64,000 nucleotides of DNA from Lysinibacillus sp. FSL K6-0232 (GTDB lineage: Bacteria > Bacillota > Bacilli > Bacillales_A > Planococcaceae). Within the stretch, counting starts at the first letter, position 1; each line of letters opens with the position of its first letter. The notes beneath the pieces are model-generated. The model ran no database searches. It saw only the letters and a list, made by a program, of their open reading frames with translations, and was not told the DNA's origin. The translations under genes were made by a program, and so were the position numbers. The stretch covers positions 3,503,501-3,567,500 of the forward strand of contig NZ_JBBOYW010000001.1 in the NCBI RefSeq assembly GCF_038008325.1. The letters run 5' to 3'. This document shows, piece after piece, positions 18,005-25,746 of the stretch.

Positions 18005-18087
18005 CAGAGGGCAAAATAAAAACCACAATTTCATATAGTCAACGCCCTCTGTTTTTTTTTGAGGATTTGACTAAGAAATCGTGGTTT
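18005..18087. promoter_or_regulatory. Interleaved inverted repeats between recombinase and tnsA; + strand terminator
   Basis: Two inverted repeats overlap in A-B-A'-B' order. Imperfect 22-bp arms lie at 18020-18042 and 18066-18087 (AAACCAC-ATTTC...AGTCAA). Perfect 8-bp arms CAGAGGGC (18005-18012) and GCCCTCTG (18044-18051) interlock with them. The 8-bp pair is followed on the + strand by nine T (18052-18060), a terminator for antisense transcription. In leftward RNA the two pairings exclude each other or form a pseudoknot. It lies just upstream of tnsA and downstream of the recombinase, so it could be an attenuator or a recombination site. Confidence 0.55.
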
Positions 18088-18156
18088 CCATCTCAATATT
18101 TGATTTTTGCTTATACAATCCATTTTCCTCCTATTTCGCAACAACAATCACACTCA

Positions 18157-18723
18157 CTACAGATTCACTTGTAGATAAATATTATCCAAGTCCTCTTGAA
18201 GAAGCCCCAAATACCTTTTTGTTTCTGCTATTGAACGGTGATTGAGTGCAATTGAAATATAGTCTAATGAAATTCCGCTTTTGAAAGCCCAGTACCCCCA
18301 TGTCTTTCGCATCCCATGAGTACCGAAAGATTCCTCTACACCAACCATATCGCACGCTTGATTTAACATCATGACAGCGTACTGACGGGAAATTGGCTTG
18401 TTTTTGCCGACCCTGCTAACAAACAAGTAATCGTCTGGACATCCATCATATTCAGCCATATACTCTTTAATTGCTTTTTTCAAGTTTGGTGTGACTGGAA
18501 ACCGTTTGTATTTGCCCGTTTTCTTTTCATTTAATTCGATAAACTCTGCAGGCTTCTTTCCATCCCATACATGATTAACTTTCAAGCTTAGGATATCGCT
18601 GATGCGAAGTGCGGATGTAATACCAACCATAAATAGTAGATAATCTCGTTTGTTTTTTCCTCGAAGATAACCTTTGACAGCTTCCAGTTGCTTTTTGCAT
18701 CGGATTGGATTGACAACGTTCAT
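18157..18723 (-). CDS. Short tyrosine recombinase (catalytic domain only)
   Basis: 188 residues from ATG 18723, eight bases after GGGAGGTGA; an upstream TTG frame is less likely. The full set of tyrosine-recombinase residues is visible: R40 (ALRISD), a Lys in the beta hairpin near 69-72, H136-x2-R139 (THGMRK), H162 (LNHRS) and nucleophile Y171 (KRYLG). It lacks the usual N-terminal core-binding domain, like other compact phage/plasmid recombinases of about 190 residues. It sits immediately upstream of tnsA in the same direction but has its own promoter. Possible roles are cointegrate resolution for the Tn7-like element, or dimer resolution for the plasmid-like block; the sequence cannot decide. 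Confidence 0.85.
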   Translation of the reverse strand: MNVVNPIRCKKQLEAVKGYLRGKNKRDYLLFMVGITSALRISDILSLKVNHVWDGKKPAEFIELNEKKTGKYKRFPVTPNLKKAIKEYMAEYDGCPDDYLFVSRVGKNKPISRQYAVMMLNQACDMVGVEESFGTHGMRKTWGYWAFKSGISLDYISIALNHRSIAETKRYLGLLQEDLDNIYLQVNL

Positions 18724-18757
18724 TTCTATCACCTCCCTCTCAAGAGTTGACACAATT

Positions 18758-18787
18758 ATTATAAACTGGACTTTCAGTAAAGTCCAA
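18758..18787 (-). promoter_or_regulatory. Promoter of the recombinase gene with an overlapping operator-like dyad
   Basis: Leftward -35 TTGGAC (18787-18782) and -10 TATAAT (18763-18758) are separated by 18 bp, about 35 bp upstream of the ATG. The palindrome GGACTTT-CAGT-AAAGTCC (18768-18785) lies between and over the -35, the position of a repressor site or of recombinase autoregulation. Confidence 0.6.
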
Positions 18788-18977
18788 CACCTACAGGAGA
18801 AAGGTGATTTTTAAGAATGCTAATTTAACAGCATTCCTTAGTTTACAAAACCCGATTTTGTAAAGTAGATTTATCCTTTACCCTTTTGAATTTATATATA
18901 TCTTCATCAATCACCTATTGGTTTTCAACATATCCTGTGGTAAGCAATAAAAAATACTCTCAATACAAAATCCCCAT

Positions 18978-19017
18978 AAAAAAACAACGCAACCAATTTT
19001 AGGTTTACGTTGTTTTT
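18978..19017 (-). terminator. Terminator after the zinc-finger gene
   Basis: Arms AAAAACAACGTAAACC and GGTTGCGTTGTTTTTTT (minus strand) form a strong hairpin ending in a T-run, four bases after the stop codon of the leftward gene at 19021. Confidence 0.75.
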
Positions 19018-19020
19018 CTG

Positions 19021-19281
19021 TTATATATATAAGGATTTTTCATTCCAGTCTACTTCATTCAAATTATTTTTAAATGCATACATTAAAAGGTCTTCAGTTC
19101 CCAATGTAGAATCGAATATCTCTTTATCACAGTAAGAACAATAAAAATGAGGGATGTTCTTGATTATAATTTTACGTGGTCCAATAAAAAACTCACTATT
19201 CCCTTCTCGCCTTTTGGCTGTACTTCCACAGGAGCAAGTTGTTTTCACTCTATAATCATTTTTTTCGGGAGCCAAGATCAT
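19021..19281 (-). CDS. YgiT/MqsA-type zinc-finger protein
   Basis: 86 residues with a CSC...CSYC pattern (CxC at about 16-18 and CxxC at about 48-51) around a central IGPRKIIIKNIPHFYC segment. That is the layout of YgiT-type zinc fingers, the N-terminal domain of the antitoxin MqsA, but the MqsA C-terminal HTH is absent. Such stand-alone zinc fingers are often antitoxin-like partners of a small adjacent gene. The next gene upstream (19332) reads the same way 50 bp away but does not look like MqsR or a DUF4258 toxin. The gene is probably real, with its own terminator; function is unknown. Confidence 0.6.
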   Translation of the reverse strand: MILAPEKNDYRVKTTCSCGSTAKRREGNSEFFIGPRKIIIKNIPHFYCSYCDKEIFDSTLGTEDLLMYAFKNNLNEVDWNEKSLYI

Positions 19282-19331
19282 AATCCCACCTCTTTCGTAA
19301 TTATTCTTAGTATATGCAAATAAAAGCTTAT

Positions 19332-19907
19332 TTATAATATTGTTATCACGCTAATCGTCTGTTCATTTAATATTACCAGAACAAGTCGTCCTTTACCAGT
19401 ACCCTTGCTTCCCGAAATGACAAGAGCAAGGTTAGGGTGAAGATGTTTAACTTTCTCAGTATTTTCAGGATGATGATGATCTACGTTAAGTCGAACACCA
19501 GTTACCATTGAAGCAGATAGAACACATTCTCGAACTTCCTCACTATTGTTCCATCCTCTTTTTTCTGGATGATTATCATCTAACAAAGCATCATATACAA
19601 GTCGCTCTAATACATGTTTTTCAAAATCAATAAAAGGACCTTTTTTCAATATCTGTACCAAATTATCTCGAATCTCTATCAATCTATCTTTACTGAGGGT
19701 TATGGGGATTCCCATCGGGACACCGTTTCCAGACGTTCTGTTTAATATCTCCTCATCTGACATTAAGGATACTTTAAGCGATACCATTTTGGTTTCAGCA
19801 TCATTTAGCAGTATCACTTCTTCTTGATCTCTATTCCAAATATACTGCGTACCATCATTTGATACAAATATTTCAACTTCCCTCATTAAAATATCTCTCT
19901 TTCCCAT
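19332..19907 (-). CDS. Unrecognised 191-aa protein upstream of the zinc-finger gene
   Basis: 191 residues (184 if the internal ATG at 19886, which has a better AAAGAGAG site, is used). The N-terminus looks beta-rich (EVEIFVSNDGTQYIW). A His-rich stretch VDHHHPEN lies near residue 142, and the end is hydrophobic. A GSKGTGKGR sequence near the C-terminus superficially resembles a P-loop but is followed by a beta strand and chain end, so it is not an NTPase site. It is the first of two leftward genes ending in one terminator. No family recognised. Confidence 0.5.
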   Translation of the reverse strand: MGKRDILMREVEIFVSNDGTQYIWNRDQEEVILLNDAETKMVSLKVSLMSDEEILNRTSGNGVPMGIPITLSKDRLIEIRDNLVQILKKGPFIDFEKHVLERLVYDALLDDNHPEKRGWNNSEEVRECVLSASMVTGVRLNVDHHHPENTEKVKHLHPNLALVISGSKGTGKGRLVLVILNEQTISVITIL

Positions 19908-20180
19908 TATTATTGCCGTTACTATTTACCCAATTATACCATAGTTATGTATTCTATTCACTTGCCTTATTTCTTTAATTCGTCAACACAAACATGATTA
20001 TCAGTTATGAAGAAAGTTTCATATCTATAGATAAAATGCAGGGGTGTATCCTTTGAAAAAGAAATAAGCAATTCTTAACTCTATACGTAATTTTTCAAGC
20101 TGATTTTGCAAGAATTTCGTCTATAATAATAGTATTGGTATGATTCTTTAATAGGGATATTTGTACTGGGGGAATACTAT

Positions 20181-21218
20181 ATACACTGTTGCATCCATTG
20201 CTTCAATGATTATTATATAAAAGAAAAAATAAAATCGGAGGGAACTCTATCTGTATGCGATTACTGTGGTGAGGAAAACGTTCATGCAATTTCTATAGGA
20301 GCTTTGGCAGATGACTTTGAAATCCTTTTTTCTATTTATGAACAAACAACTCATGGTGAGCATTACGCTCATCAAGTCCATTGTCCAACCGATTTCGGGG
20401 ATTTATTGGATGTTCTATTCCAGGATGATTGGAGTATCTTTTCAGATGAAACAAGTCAAAATCTCTTATTATTTGACATTCTAAATTGGAATCGAAGTCT
20501 TGAAGATGTCTTAGATGATTCAGAGCTTTATTCTAAACAAGAAAATGCTTTTACGTTTGTGAGTAGTAGCGATGTTTGGAATGCATTCGCTTATTCCATT
20601 AAGAGAGAAAACCGTTACTTTCCTGATCATGATTTATCAAATGAGCTTGGATTACTAATACAGAATAAACTTATTACATTTCGGACTAACCATAATTTTT
20701 ACAGAGCGAGAATCGGGAATTTCCCCGTTGAAAAAATGGGGCCACCTCCATTTGAACTTGCAACGCCAGGAAGGGTTAATCCAAAAGGAATTCCATATTT
20801 GTATGTGGCAAGTGATGAATTTACATGTATTGCTGAAACAAGACCTTGGGTAGGAGCAGAAATAACAGTCGCAATAATTAAACCCAAGGAAGCAATCAAT
20901 ATTATTGATTTAAGCTCTAAAGAGTTTCTGAAGTCTCCCTTTCTTGCGGATGATCTTTCGCATTCAATACAAGCAAACAAACTATTAAATCATCTTTCGT
21001 ATGAGTTATCCAAGCCAGTTAGCCCTGATGAGTCATATATTGAATATATACCGTCTCAATATCTTGCGGAGCTAATCAAAAAACTTGGTTATGACGGATT
21101 AAAATATAAAAGCTCTTTGGGTACAGGTGAAAATTTTGTTTTCTTCCATCCTGACAAGTTTGAATATGTAACCACCGCTTTGCGAAAAGTGTCCTTTGTT
21201 GGATACGAATACCGATAA
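20181..21218 (+). CDS. RES-domain protein with N-terminal zinc-ribbon/HEPN-type region; start codon unusual
   Basis: From the only conventional start (TTG 20304, after AGGAG) the product is 304 residues. The same frame is open back to 20133 and encodes a CCIHC...CDYCG zinc-ribbon, as expected for the N-terminus of HEPN-associated RES proteins. The start used here (ATA 20181, after GGGGGAA) restores it but is not canonical. The RES domain (about residues 130-300 of the TTG form) contains FYRAR, the conserved Arg region, a YVASDEFTCIAETRPW block and a terminal YDGLKYKSSLG...NFVFF. RES enzymes are NAD+ phosphorylases or glycohydrolases that act as toxins. No Xre antitoxin partner is adjacent, so it may be a stand-alone defence or stress protein. 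Confidence 0.75.
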   Translation: MHCCIHCFNDYYIKEKIKSEGTLSVCDYCGEENVHAISIGALADDFEILFSIYEQTTHGEHYAHQVHCPTDFGDLLDVLFQDDWSIFSDETSQNLLLFDILNWNRSLEDVLDDSELYSKQENAFTFVSSSDVWNAFAYSIKRENRYFPDHDLSNELGLLIQNKLITFRTNHNFYRARIGNFPVEKMGPPPFELATPGRVNPKGIPYLYVASDEFTCIAETRPWVGAEITVAIIKPKEAINIIDLSSKEFLKSPFLADDLSHSIQANKLLNHLSYELSKPVSPDESYIEYIPSQYLAELIKKLGYDGLKYKSSLGTGENFVFFHPDKFEYVTTALRKVSFVGYEYR

Positions 21219-21315
21219 TTACTTCACGACAATCAGGGAATGTAGACCATATCTATTATGGAACCTCTGGATATCAATTAAAAATCAAGGTGTACGTTAT
21301 TTCGATCATTACAAT

Positions 21316-21357
21316 AAAAACTATCCCTAACTGAAAAAACGGTTAGGGATAGTTTTT
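21316..21357. terminator. Strong bidirectional terminator after the RES gene
   Basis: A 16-bp stem, AAAAACTATCCCTAAC / GTTAGGGATAGTTTTT, with a short loop gives T-runs on both strands, separating the rightward RES gene from leftward genes. Confidence 0.85.
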
Positions 21358-21367
21358 ACAATTATAA

Positions 21368-21505
21368 TTATTCAATTGTTAATGTGCCATTAATCTTATT
21401 GGCAATCCCTCTACGAGTTATCTCTACAATAAATTGCTCTTCCGAGAAACCCGCAAGACCATTATATTCTTTTAAACTCATCTTTTCTTCCTGAATTACC
21501 TTCAT
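21368..21505 (-). CDS. Small ORF or gene remnant (45 aa)
   Basis: A leftward frame from ATG 21505 to TAA 21368 encodes MKVIQEEKMSLKEYNGLAGF and a basic ITRRGIANKI tail. A leucine-rich helix continues upstream in frame to a stop. Further upstream, in other frames, are protein-like pieces ending around YVGNDWGYSFF, which suggests a decayed longer gene between about 21370 and 21620. No clear ribosome site. Could be a real small protein, but a remnant is equally likely. Confidence 0.35.
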   Translation of the reverse strand: MKVIQEEKMSLKEYNGLAGFSEEQFIVEITRRGIANKINGTLTIE

Positions 21506-21622
21506 TGCTAAAGAAAGAAGCTGTAACCCCAGTCATTCCCCACGTAATATCCATCATAAAAATGGATTTCCTCTTTATCTATTTTATTTAATCGAACTCT
21601 GTAATCAAATTTACCGTCTCCT

Positions 21623-22006
21623 CTAAATAGATATTTTGGATTTGTTATTTTTGCTTAGCCAGCCAAAGTATGAGTTTATCAATCTAATTACTTGATCATA
21701 GTAATATTGCAATTCAATATCATCTTCATGTTCTATTCTTGATTTCAGTAATAGCTCAGATGTCAACGTCTTAAGCTCCTCTAACAAGCCTTTAGCCATA
21801 TTCAAGCGTTTGAAGCGTATTTTCATATTCATTTGCCCGATTCCAGCAGCAATTGCTACTGGAATTCGTACAGTCATTTTTCTTATCTTTAGTTTTTCTT
21901 CATTCGATAGTTCCATGGCATTATTATCAATAAACCGATAAACTGCATAGTAAAAGTCAAGGGAATTCTGGTACAAACTTAGTTTTTTAAAGTCTTCAAC
22001 ATACAC
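21623..22006 (-). CDS. Four-helix-bundle (23S rRNA IVP/Avd-like) protein, divergent copy
   Basis: 127 residues. It starts with FKKLSLYQNSLDFYYAVY, has a central RIPVAIAAGIG segment and ends in a long helix. These correspond to the W/LKVYQKAL, SIPANIAEG and terminal helices of the four-helix-bundle family encoded in 23S rRNA intervening sequences and related to Avd of diversity-generating retroelements. The gene is 12 bp downstream of a more typical copy (22019-22402), so the two look like an operon of paralogues that may form a mixed oligomer. No reverse transcriptase or template repeat is seen, so DGR involvement is not supported. Confidence 0.6.
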   Translation of the reverse strand: MYVEDFKKLSLYQNSLDFYYAVYRFIDNNAMELSNEEKLKIRKMTVRIPVAIAAGIGQMNMKIRFKRLNMAKGLLEELKTLTSELLLKSRIEHEDDIELQYYYDQVIRLINSYFGWLSKNNKSKISI

Positions 22007-22018
22007 CAGCCATTCCCC

Positions 22019-22402
22019 CTATCCTGTTATTTGCTCTATTCTTCTCATCATGCCAATTAACAGCCTCAAGATTTCTTGTGCATCCTTTTCAAGGTTTTCA
22101 TATTCCTGTAATGTTAGATATCCCTCGGACAATGCCATATCAAGAAAAGACCTGATTTCTGCTAAACTTCCAAGAGCGGTATTAAGTCGATCAAATTCTT
22201 GCTTGAAATAGTAGTTACCATTGCCTTCAGCAATATTGGCAGGAATAGATGAAACCGCCCGATGCAATTGATCAACCATGTTATAACGCTCGAAATCAGG
22301 AAATTTCTTGACGATTTCATAAATAGACCTTTGAAATGCTAATGCCTTCTGATATACCTTTAATTCACGAAAATCTCCAACATATTCTTTCTTATAAACC
22401 AT
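22019..22402 (-). CDS. Four-helix-bundle (23S rRNA IVP/Avd-like) protein
   Basis: 127 residues from ATG 22402, nine bases after AGGAG; a longer frame to 22471 lacks a ribosome site. Canonical family features are present: FRELKVYQKALAFQ at the start, SIPANIAEGNG in the middle (the Asn-Ile-Ala-Glu-Gly signature) and FLDMALSEGYL near the third helix. Members form pentameric four-helix bundles; outside rRNA intervening sequences and DGRs their cellular role is unknown. It is followed at once by a diverged paralogue and preceded by the frameshifted DnaB-like gene, 108 bp away. Confidence 0.8.
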   Translation of the reverse strand: MVYKKEYVGDFRELKVYQKALAFQRSIYEIVKKFPDFERYNMVDQLHRAVSSIPANIAEGNGNYYFKQEFDRLNTALGSLAEIRSFLDMALSEGYLTLQEYENLEKDAQEILRLLIGMMRRIEQITG

Positions 22403-22510
22403 CTTTTTATCTCCTTTGACAAAATAATTAACCATAAGATGCTTGAATCTCAGACAAAATCCTCCAGGCAACCTATTTTCAATCTTTTCCGCAGATTTTA
22501 TAAATCACTT

Positions 22511-23441
22511 TTATCCTTCTTGAAAATAACCGAAATCAGTTCGCTTTGTTAAATACACTATATTTTTTTGTCCAATGGAATTTTTCTGTATTTGAAGGGA
22601 TACTAAGCAGTTGTTAGGGGAATTGGGAGATATATTAGCAGGCTTTTCTGCAGGAGAATTAAGAAATATAAAAGTATCCACATGGCGTTCTATTCCAGCA
22701 ACGGTTAGATATCCATTTATAAGGTTTTCATGGTCAATTGGATTCAAATCAAAAGTTGCTATCATGACAATTTGTAGCCTTTTTGCGATTCGTTGAAGTG
22801 AAGTGAACTTTCCTACAAGCCGTTCCTTGTCTGTATCCCATGTTGAAAGCTCATGCATGTCCAGTAAAATAATTGATTTGTCATGAACTGCCTTTTGATA
22901 TTGCAGACGATCTTCCAACGATTGGATATCAAGTAGATCCGTTTCAACTACACTTAAATACTTTACTGATGGGGCAATCTGATTCGATAATTGTTTTAGC
23001 AATAGTGGATTATTCAATAGTTGATTTGAAACTTGTTGAAGTGGGATAGCTGTGGAAGGATTGTTCTTAAAAGTGGTTCGTGCAATGATGCGTTGTAGAA
23101 TAGAGGTTGGACTTTCTTTTGAAGTGAGCATAATTACTGCATATTTTTGTTTTGTAAATTCCTCAGCCATATGGATGAGCAGTGAACGTTTCCCGCTGTG
23201 AGGTGTTCCAGCAATTACATGCAATCCTGGGGACCCATCCGCCATTCAATGCTACATCCAGATTAGGAAGACCAGTTGATACAGTCTGCTTATTTTCCGC
23301 AATTAGCCTCTCACTAAATTCTGTTTTTAGGAAGTTCAGAAGTGGGGGAAATCTATATTCTCTTTCATTTTCCTGTTGGAACTTTTGTACTGAATTGTCC
23401 ACCAACTGTAGATTTGTATCATCTTTTATTGTTTCAAACAT
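22511..23441 (-). pseudogene. DnaB-like ATPase interrupted by a single-base frameshift
   Basis: The first frame (23441 down to 23163) gives about 70 coherent residues ending LNGGWVP, then becomes nonsense. The second frame resumes PGLHVIAGTPHSGKRS (Walker A) and runs to 22511. Removing one C from the CCCC run (GGGG on + at 23229-23232) joins them as NGGWVPGLHVIAGTP, parallel to GGGFFPGLYVIGGAT in the neighbouring helicase. The joined protein would be about 309 residues, a DnaB C-terminal (RecA-fold) domain without primase. The ATG has an excellent AGGAGG. It is probably a diverged duplicate of the helicase domain next door. It may be a true mutation, a sequencing error or programmed slippage. 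Confidence 0.75.
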
Positions 23442-23543
23442 TTAATATTACCTCCTTGTGTTTGTTGTACGCTCATTTTATCGTACTTTTTTCTTCTTGC
23501 AATCCTTAAATCTGCTCTACATTGTTCGAGCCTCATATATTAT

Positions 23544-25505
23544 TTAAAGCTCTCTAAAAAACTGATGCTTCGTAAAATAATCAAATTTAATCTGGCTGGA
23601 TGCATCGCCGAAACGGTTTTTTAATATCTGTACTACAAGTTCACGTGGATATTTCTTCTTCCAACGCTCCACTTGCTCCCGTTTCTTTTGCTCATCCTTT
23701 TGACTTGCTAATTGGTGAATATCCCTAAACTGTAAGCCCATTAAAACATCTGCAGAATATTCAATAGCCCCTGACTCCTTAAAGCTTTCAAAACCAACAG
23801 GTAGATTGTAGTTTGATCTATTAAAGGATGAGATTGCTATTACAGGAACTTGGTAATCACGACTAATTTGCTTAAATCTCGTCACAACAGCATCTACTGT
23901 ACTCCGCTCCCCCATTAGAGAGGTTTTTGAAGCATTGACGACTTGGAGATAATCCACTACTACTAAAAAGGAATCATGATATCTTTTTAAACGTTGTACC
24001 TTAGATTCGATTGAATCAACATTTTCGCCGAACCTACCTTCATATATTTCCATATTCTTCACTATCAAATGGTAATCTTTTTGAATTAGTGTCAACACTT
24101 TTGGCAATGCTCTTCCAGTCTTTATTTCAACATCACTGACTGCGGAATTTCTATCATTCAACAAACTTAGTCTCGATAAACTCCTTGCCATTAAGTCAAT
24201 GCGACTCATTTCATAGGAGAAATAAAAAACAGGAATACCTTCAGAAGCAACTTGATCTGCAATTTGATGAACAAATGCTGTTTTTCCAACTGAAGTAGCC
24301 CCTCCAATTACATATAAACCAGGGAAAAACCCACCGCCAAGTGTATTATCTAAAGATGGAAAATGACTACTTATAGGTTTAATTTTGTTTTCCCTTACAG
24401 TTGAAAGAAAATCTTCTAAATAATTAATGAGAAAATCTCCCTTTTTAGAAGCTGTTATTTTATCTGCAATGTCAGTAATAAATTGCTTTAATCCTTCTCT
24501 ATCTGCAACAAGAAATTCGTTTACATCTTTATACCCCTCAGGTAACTTGAAAATTTCATAGTGGACTTTGATTTCACTTAACCTTTTATGAGCATTTTCT
24601 ATTAATTTATCACCTGCTTCATCTCCATCAGGAATAATAATGAATGTCACATCCTGCAACGAATTTAGATTGTCTTGAACAAGCTTACTAAACTTATTGA
24701 TATTAACCACACTATTGATAGCGATAGCAGGGAAATCAAGTTCCTCGATGGACAAGGCATCAATATAACCTTCAACAACAAAAATTACATCATATTGTGG
24801 ATCATTACCTTGAAGATATCTTTCATTTAGTAGTTGAGCTTGTCTTCCTTTTAAGTTGTGGATTTTGTGCATGTTATCCTTTTTCAAAGAATCATCTATT
24901 CGTGTTAGAAAATAACTACATTTTTCTTCGTTATCCCAAATAGGCAAGAAATACTTGTATGCTGTTGATGAATCATTTTCCTTTTCTAATATGTCTGAAT
25001 GATTATTTATCGCAAATATAAATCCTTCATCTGCATAGCCTAATTTGTATTTATCAATTGTCTTTGAAGTAAGTCCTCGATTAACAAAATAATCTGTTTG
25101 CTGGACATTTCGATGAGCTTTTTCCATCAAAGCTGTAAAGTCAACTTTCTCAATTTTAATTGCGTCATTTTTGCTTTTTGTAACTGTCATCATTTTTTCC
25201 TCCTTATTTGGTATTAGATTTGCCATATCAAGTAGTTTTTTTATTGCCTCTTCTTTTGGTAGATTTTCATAATGAATCATGAAATCAATAATAGAGCCTC
25301 CAGGTACACATCCATTAAATGAGTTATAATAATTCTCTACTTCATTTATGGAGAAATGATGGCTTGTCTTATCACAAAATGGACAAGGCTTAATAAAAGT
25401 TGATTTGCCATATCTAATGGCTGTTTTACCTGTAGCCCTTTCTATATATGGAAGCAATGCTACAAGTTGTTTTGCTTCTTCAATTAACATTTGGGTTATT
25501 TGCAT
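23544..25505 (-). CDS. Phage/plasmid-type primase-helicase
   Basis: 653 residues with the T7 gp4-like order. An N-terminal CHC2-type zinc finger (CPFC near 40, then a Cys near 70) is followed by a TOPRIM primase domain with VVEGYIDALS (about 243-252) and IIPDGDEAGD, then a DnaB-type RecA domain with Walker A GGATSVGKTA (about 396-405), FFSYEMSRIDLM, and Walker B VVVDYLQV. It would lay primers and unwind DNA for autonomous replication, which is unusual cargo for a transposon and points to a plasmid or phage origin. Together with ParM/ParR nearby it suggests a captured replicon. A hairpin (25545-25577) lies in its leader. Confidence 0.88.
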   Translation of the reverse strand: MQITQMLIEEAKQLVALLPYIERATGKTAIRYGKSTFIKPCPFCDKTSHHFSINEVENYYNSFNGCVPGGSIIDFMIHYENLPKEEAIKKLLDMANLIPNKEEKMMTVTKSKNDAIKIEKVDFTALMEKAHRNVQQTDYFVNRGLTSKTIDKYKLGYADEGFIFAINNHSDILEKENDSSTAYKYFLPIWDNEEKCSYFLTRIDDSLKKDNMHKIHNLKGRQAQLLNERYLQGNDPQYDVIFVVEGYIDALSIEELDFPAIAINSVVNINKFSKLVQDNLNSLQDVTFIIIPDGDEAGDKLIENAHKRLSEIKVHYEIFKLPEGYKDVNEFLVADREGLKQFITDIADKITASKKGDFLINYLEDFLSTVRENKIKPISSHFPSLDNTLGGGFFPGLYVIGGATSVGKTAFVHQIADQVASEGIPVFYFSYEMSRIDLMARSLSRLSLLNDRNSAVSDVEIKTGRALPKVLTLIQKDYHLIVKNMEIYEGRFGENVDSIESKVQRLKRYHDSFLVVVDYLQVVNASKTSLMGERSTVDAVVTRFKQISRDYQVPVIAISSFNRSNYNLPVGFESFKESGAIEYSADVLMGLQFRDIHQLASQKDEQKKREQVERWKKKYPRELVVQILKNRFGDASSQIKFDYFTKHQFFREL

Positions 25506-25544
25506 ACCAATTCCTCCTTGACTGTTATTATTGTTAACTGTCGT

Positions 25545-25577
25545 AGGGAAAAGAGCAGATTCAAAAGCTCTTTTCCT
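25545..25577. promoter_or_regulatory. Hairpin in the leader of the primase-helicase gene
   Basis: AGGGAAAAGAGC and GCTCTTTTCCT pair around a 10-nt loop, 40 bp upstream of the primase-helicase start. No T-run follows in the leftward direction, so an attenuator or mRNA-stability element is more likely than a terminator. Confidence 0.35.
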
Positions 25578-25746
25578 AACTTATATTTATTAATTTAATT
25601 AGGGTTACTGCTGTCCCCAAAACTATTGATACTATTGGCTTTTGGAGATTACTGTTCCTACAGAGGAAACATTTCTACCTATAAAAGAGACATCCATTCC
25701 TAATCAAGAGTCATTAGGGTAAAAAAATAAAAGAAAGCTATACTCA

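Noticed and set aside
19332-19450. P-loop (GSKGTGKGR) in the 191-aa protein
   Set aside because: It lies about 20 residues from the C-terminus with no room for an NTPase fold.
21246-21253. TGTAGACC, one base off the transposon terminus, as a possible left end
   Set aside because: The bases that follow do not continue the end sequence and no TTTAAAATAAA-type motifs are nearby.
21623-22402. Diversity-generating retroelement suggested by Avd-like proteins
   Set aside because: No reverse transcriptase gene and no template/variable repeat pair in the window.
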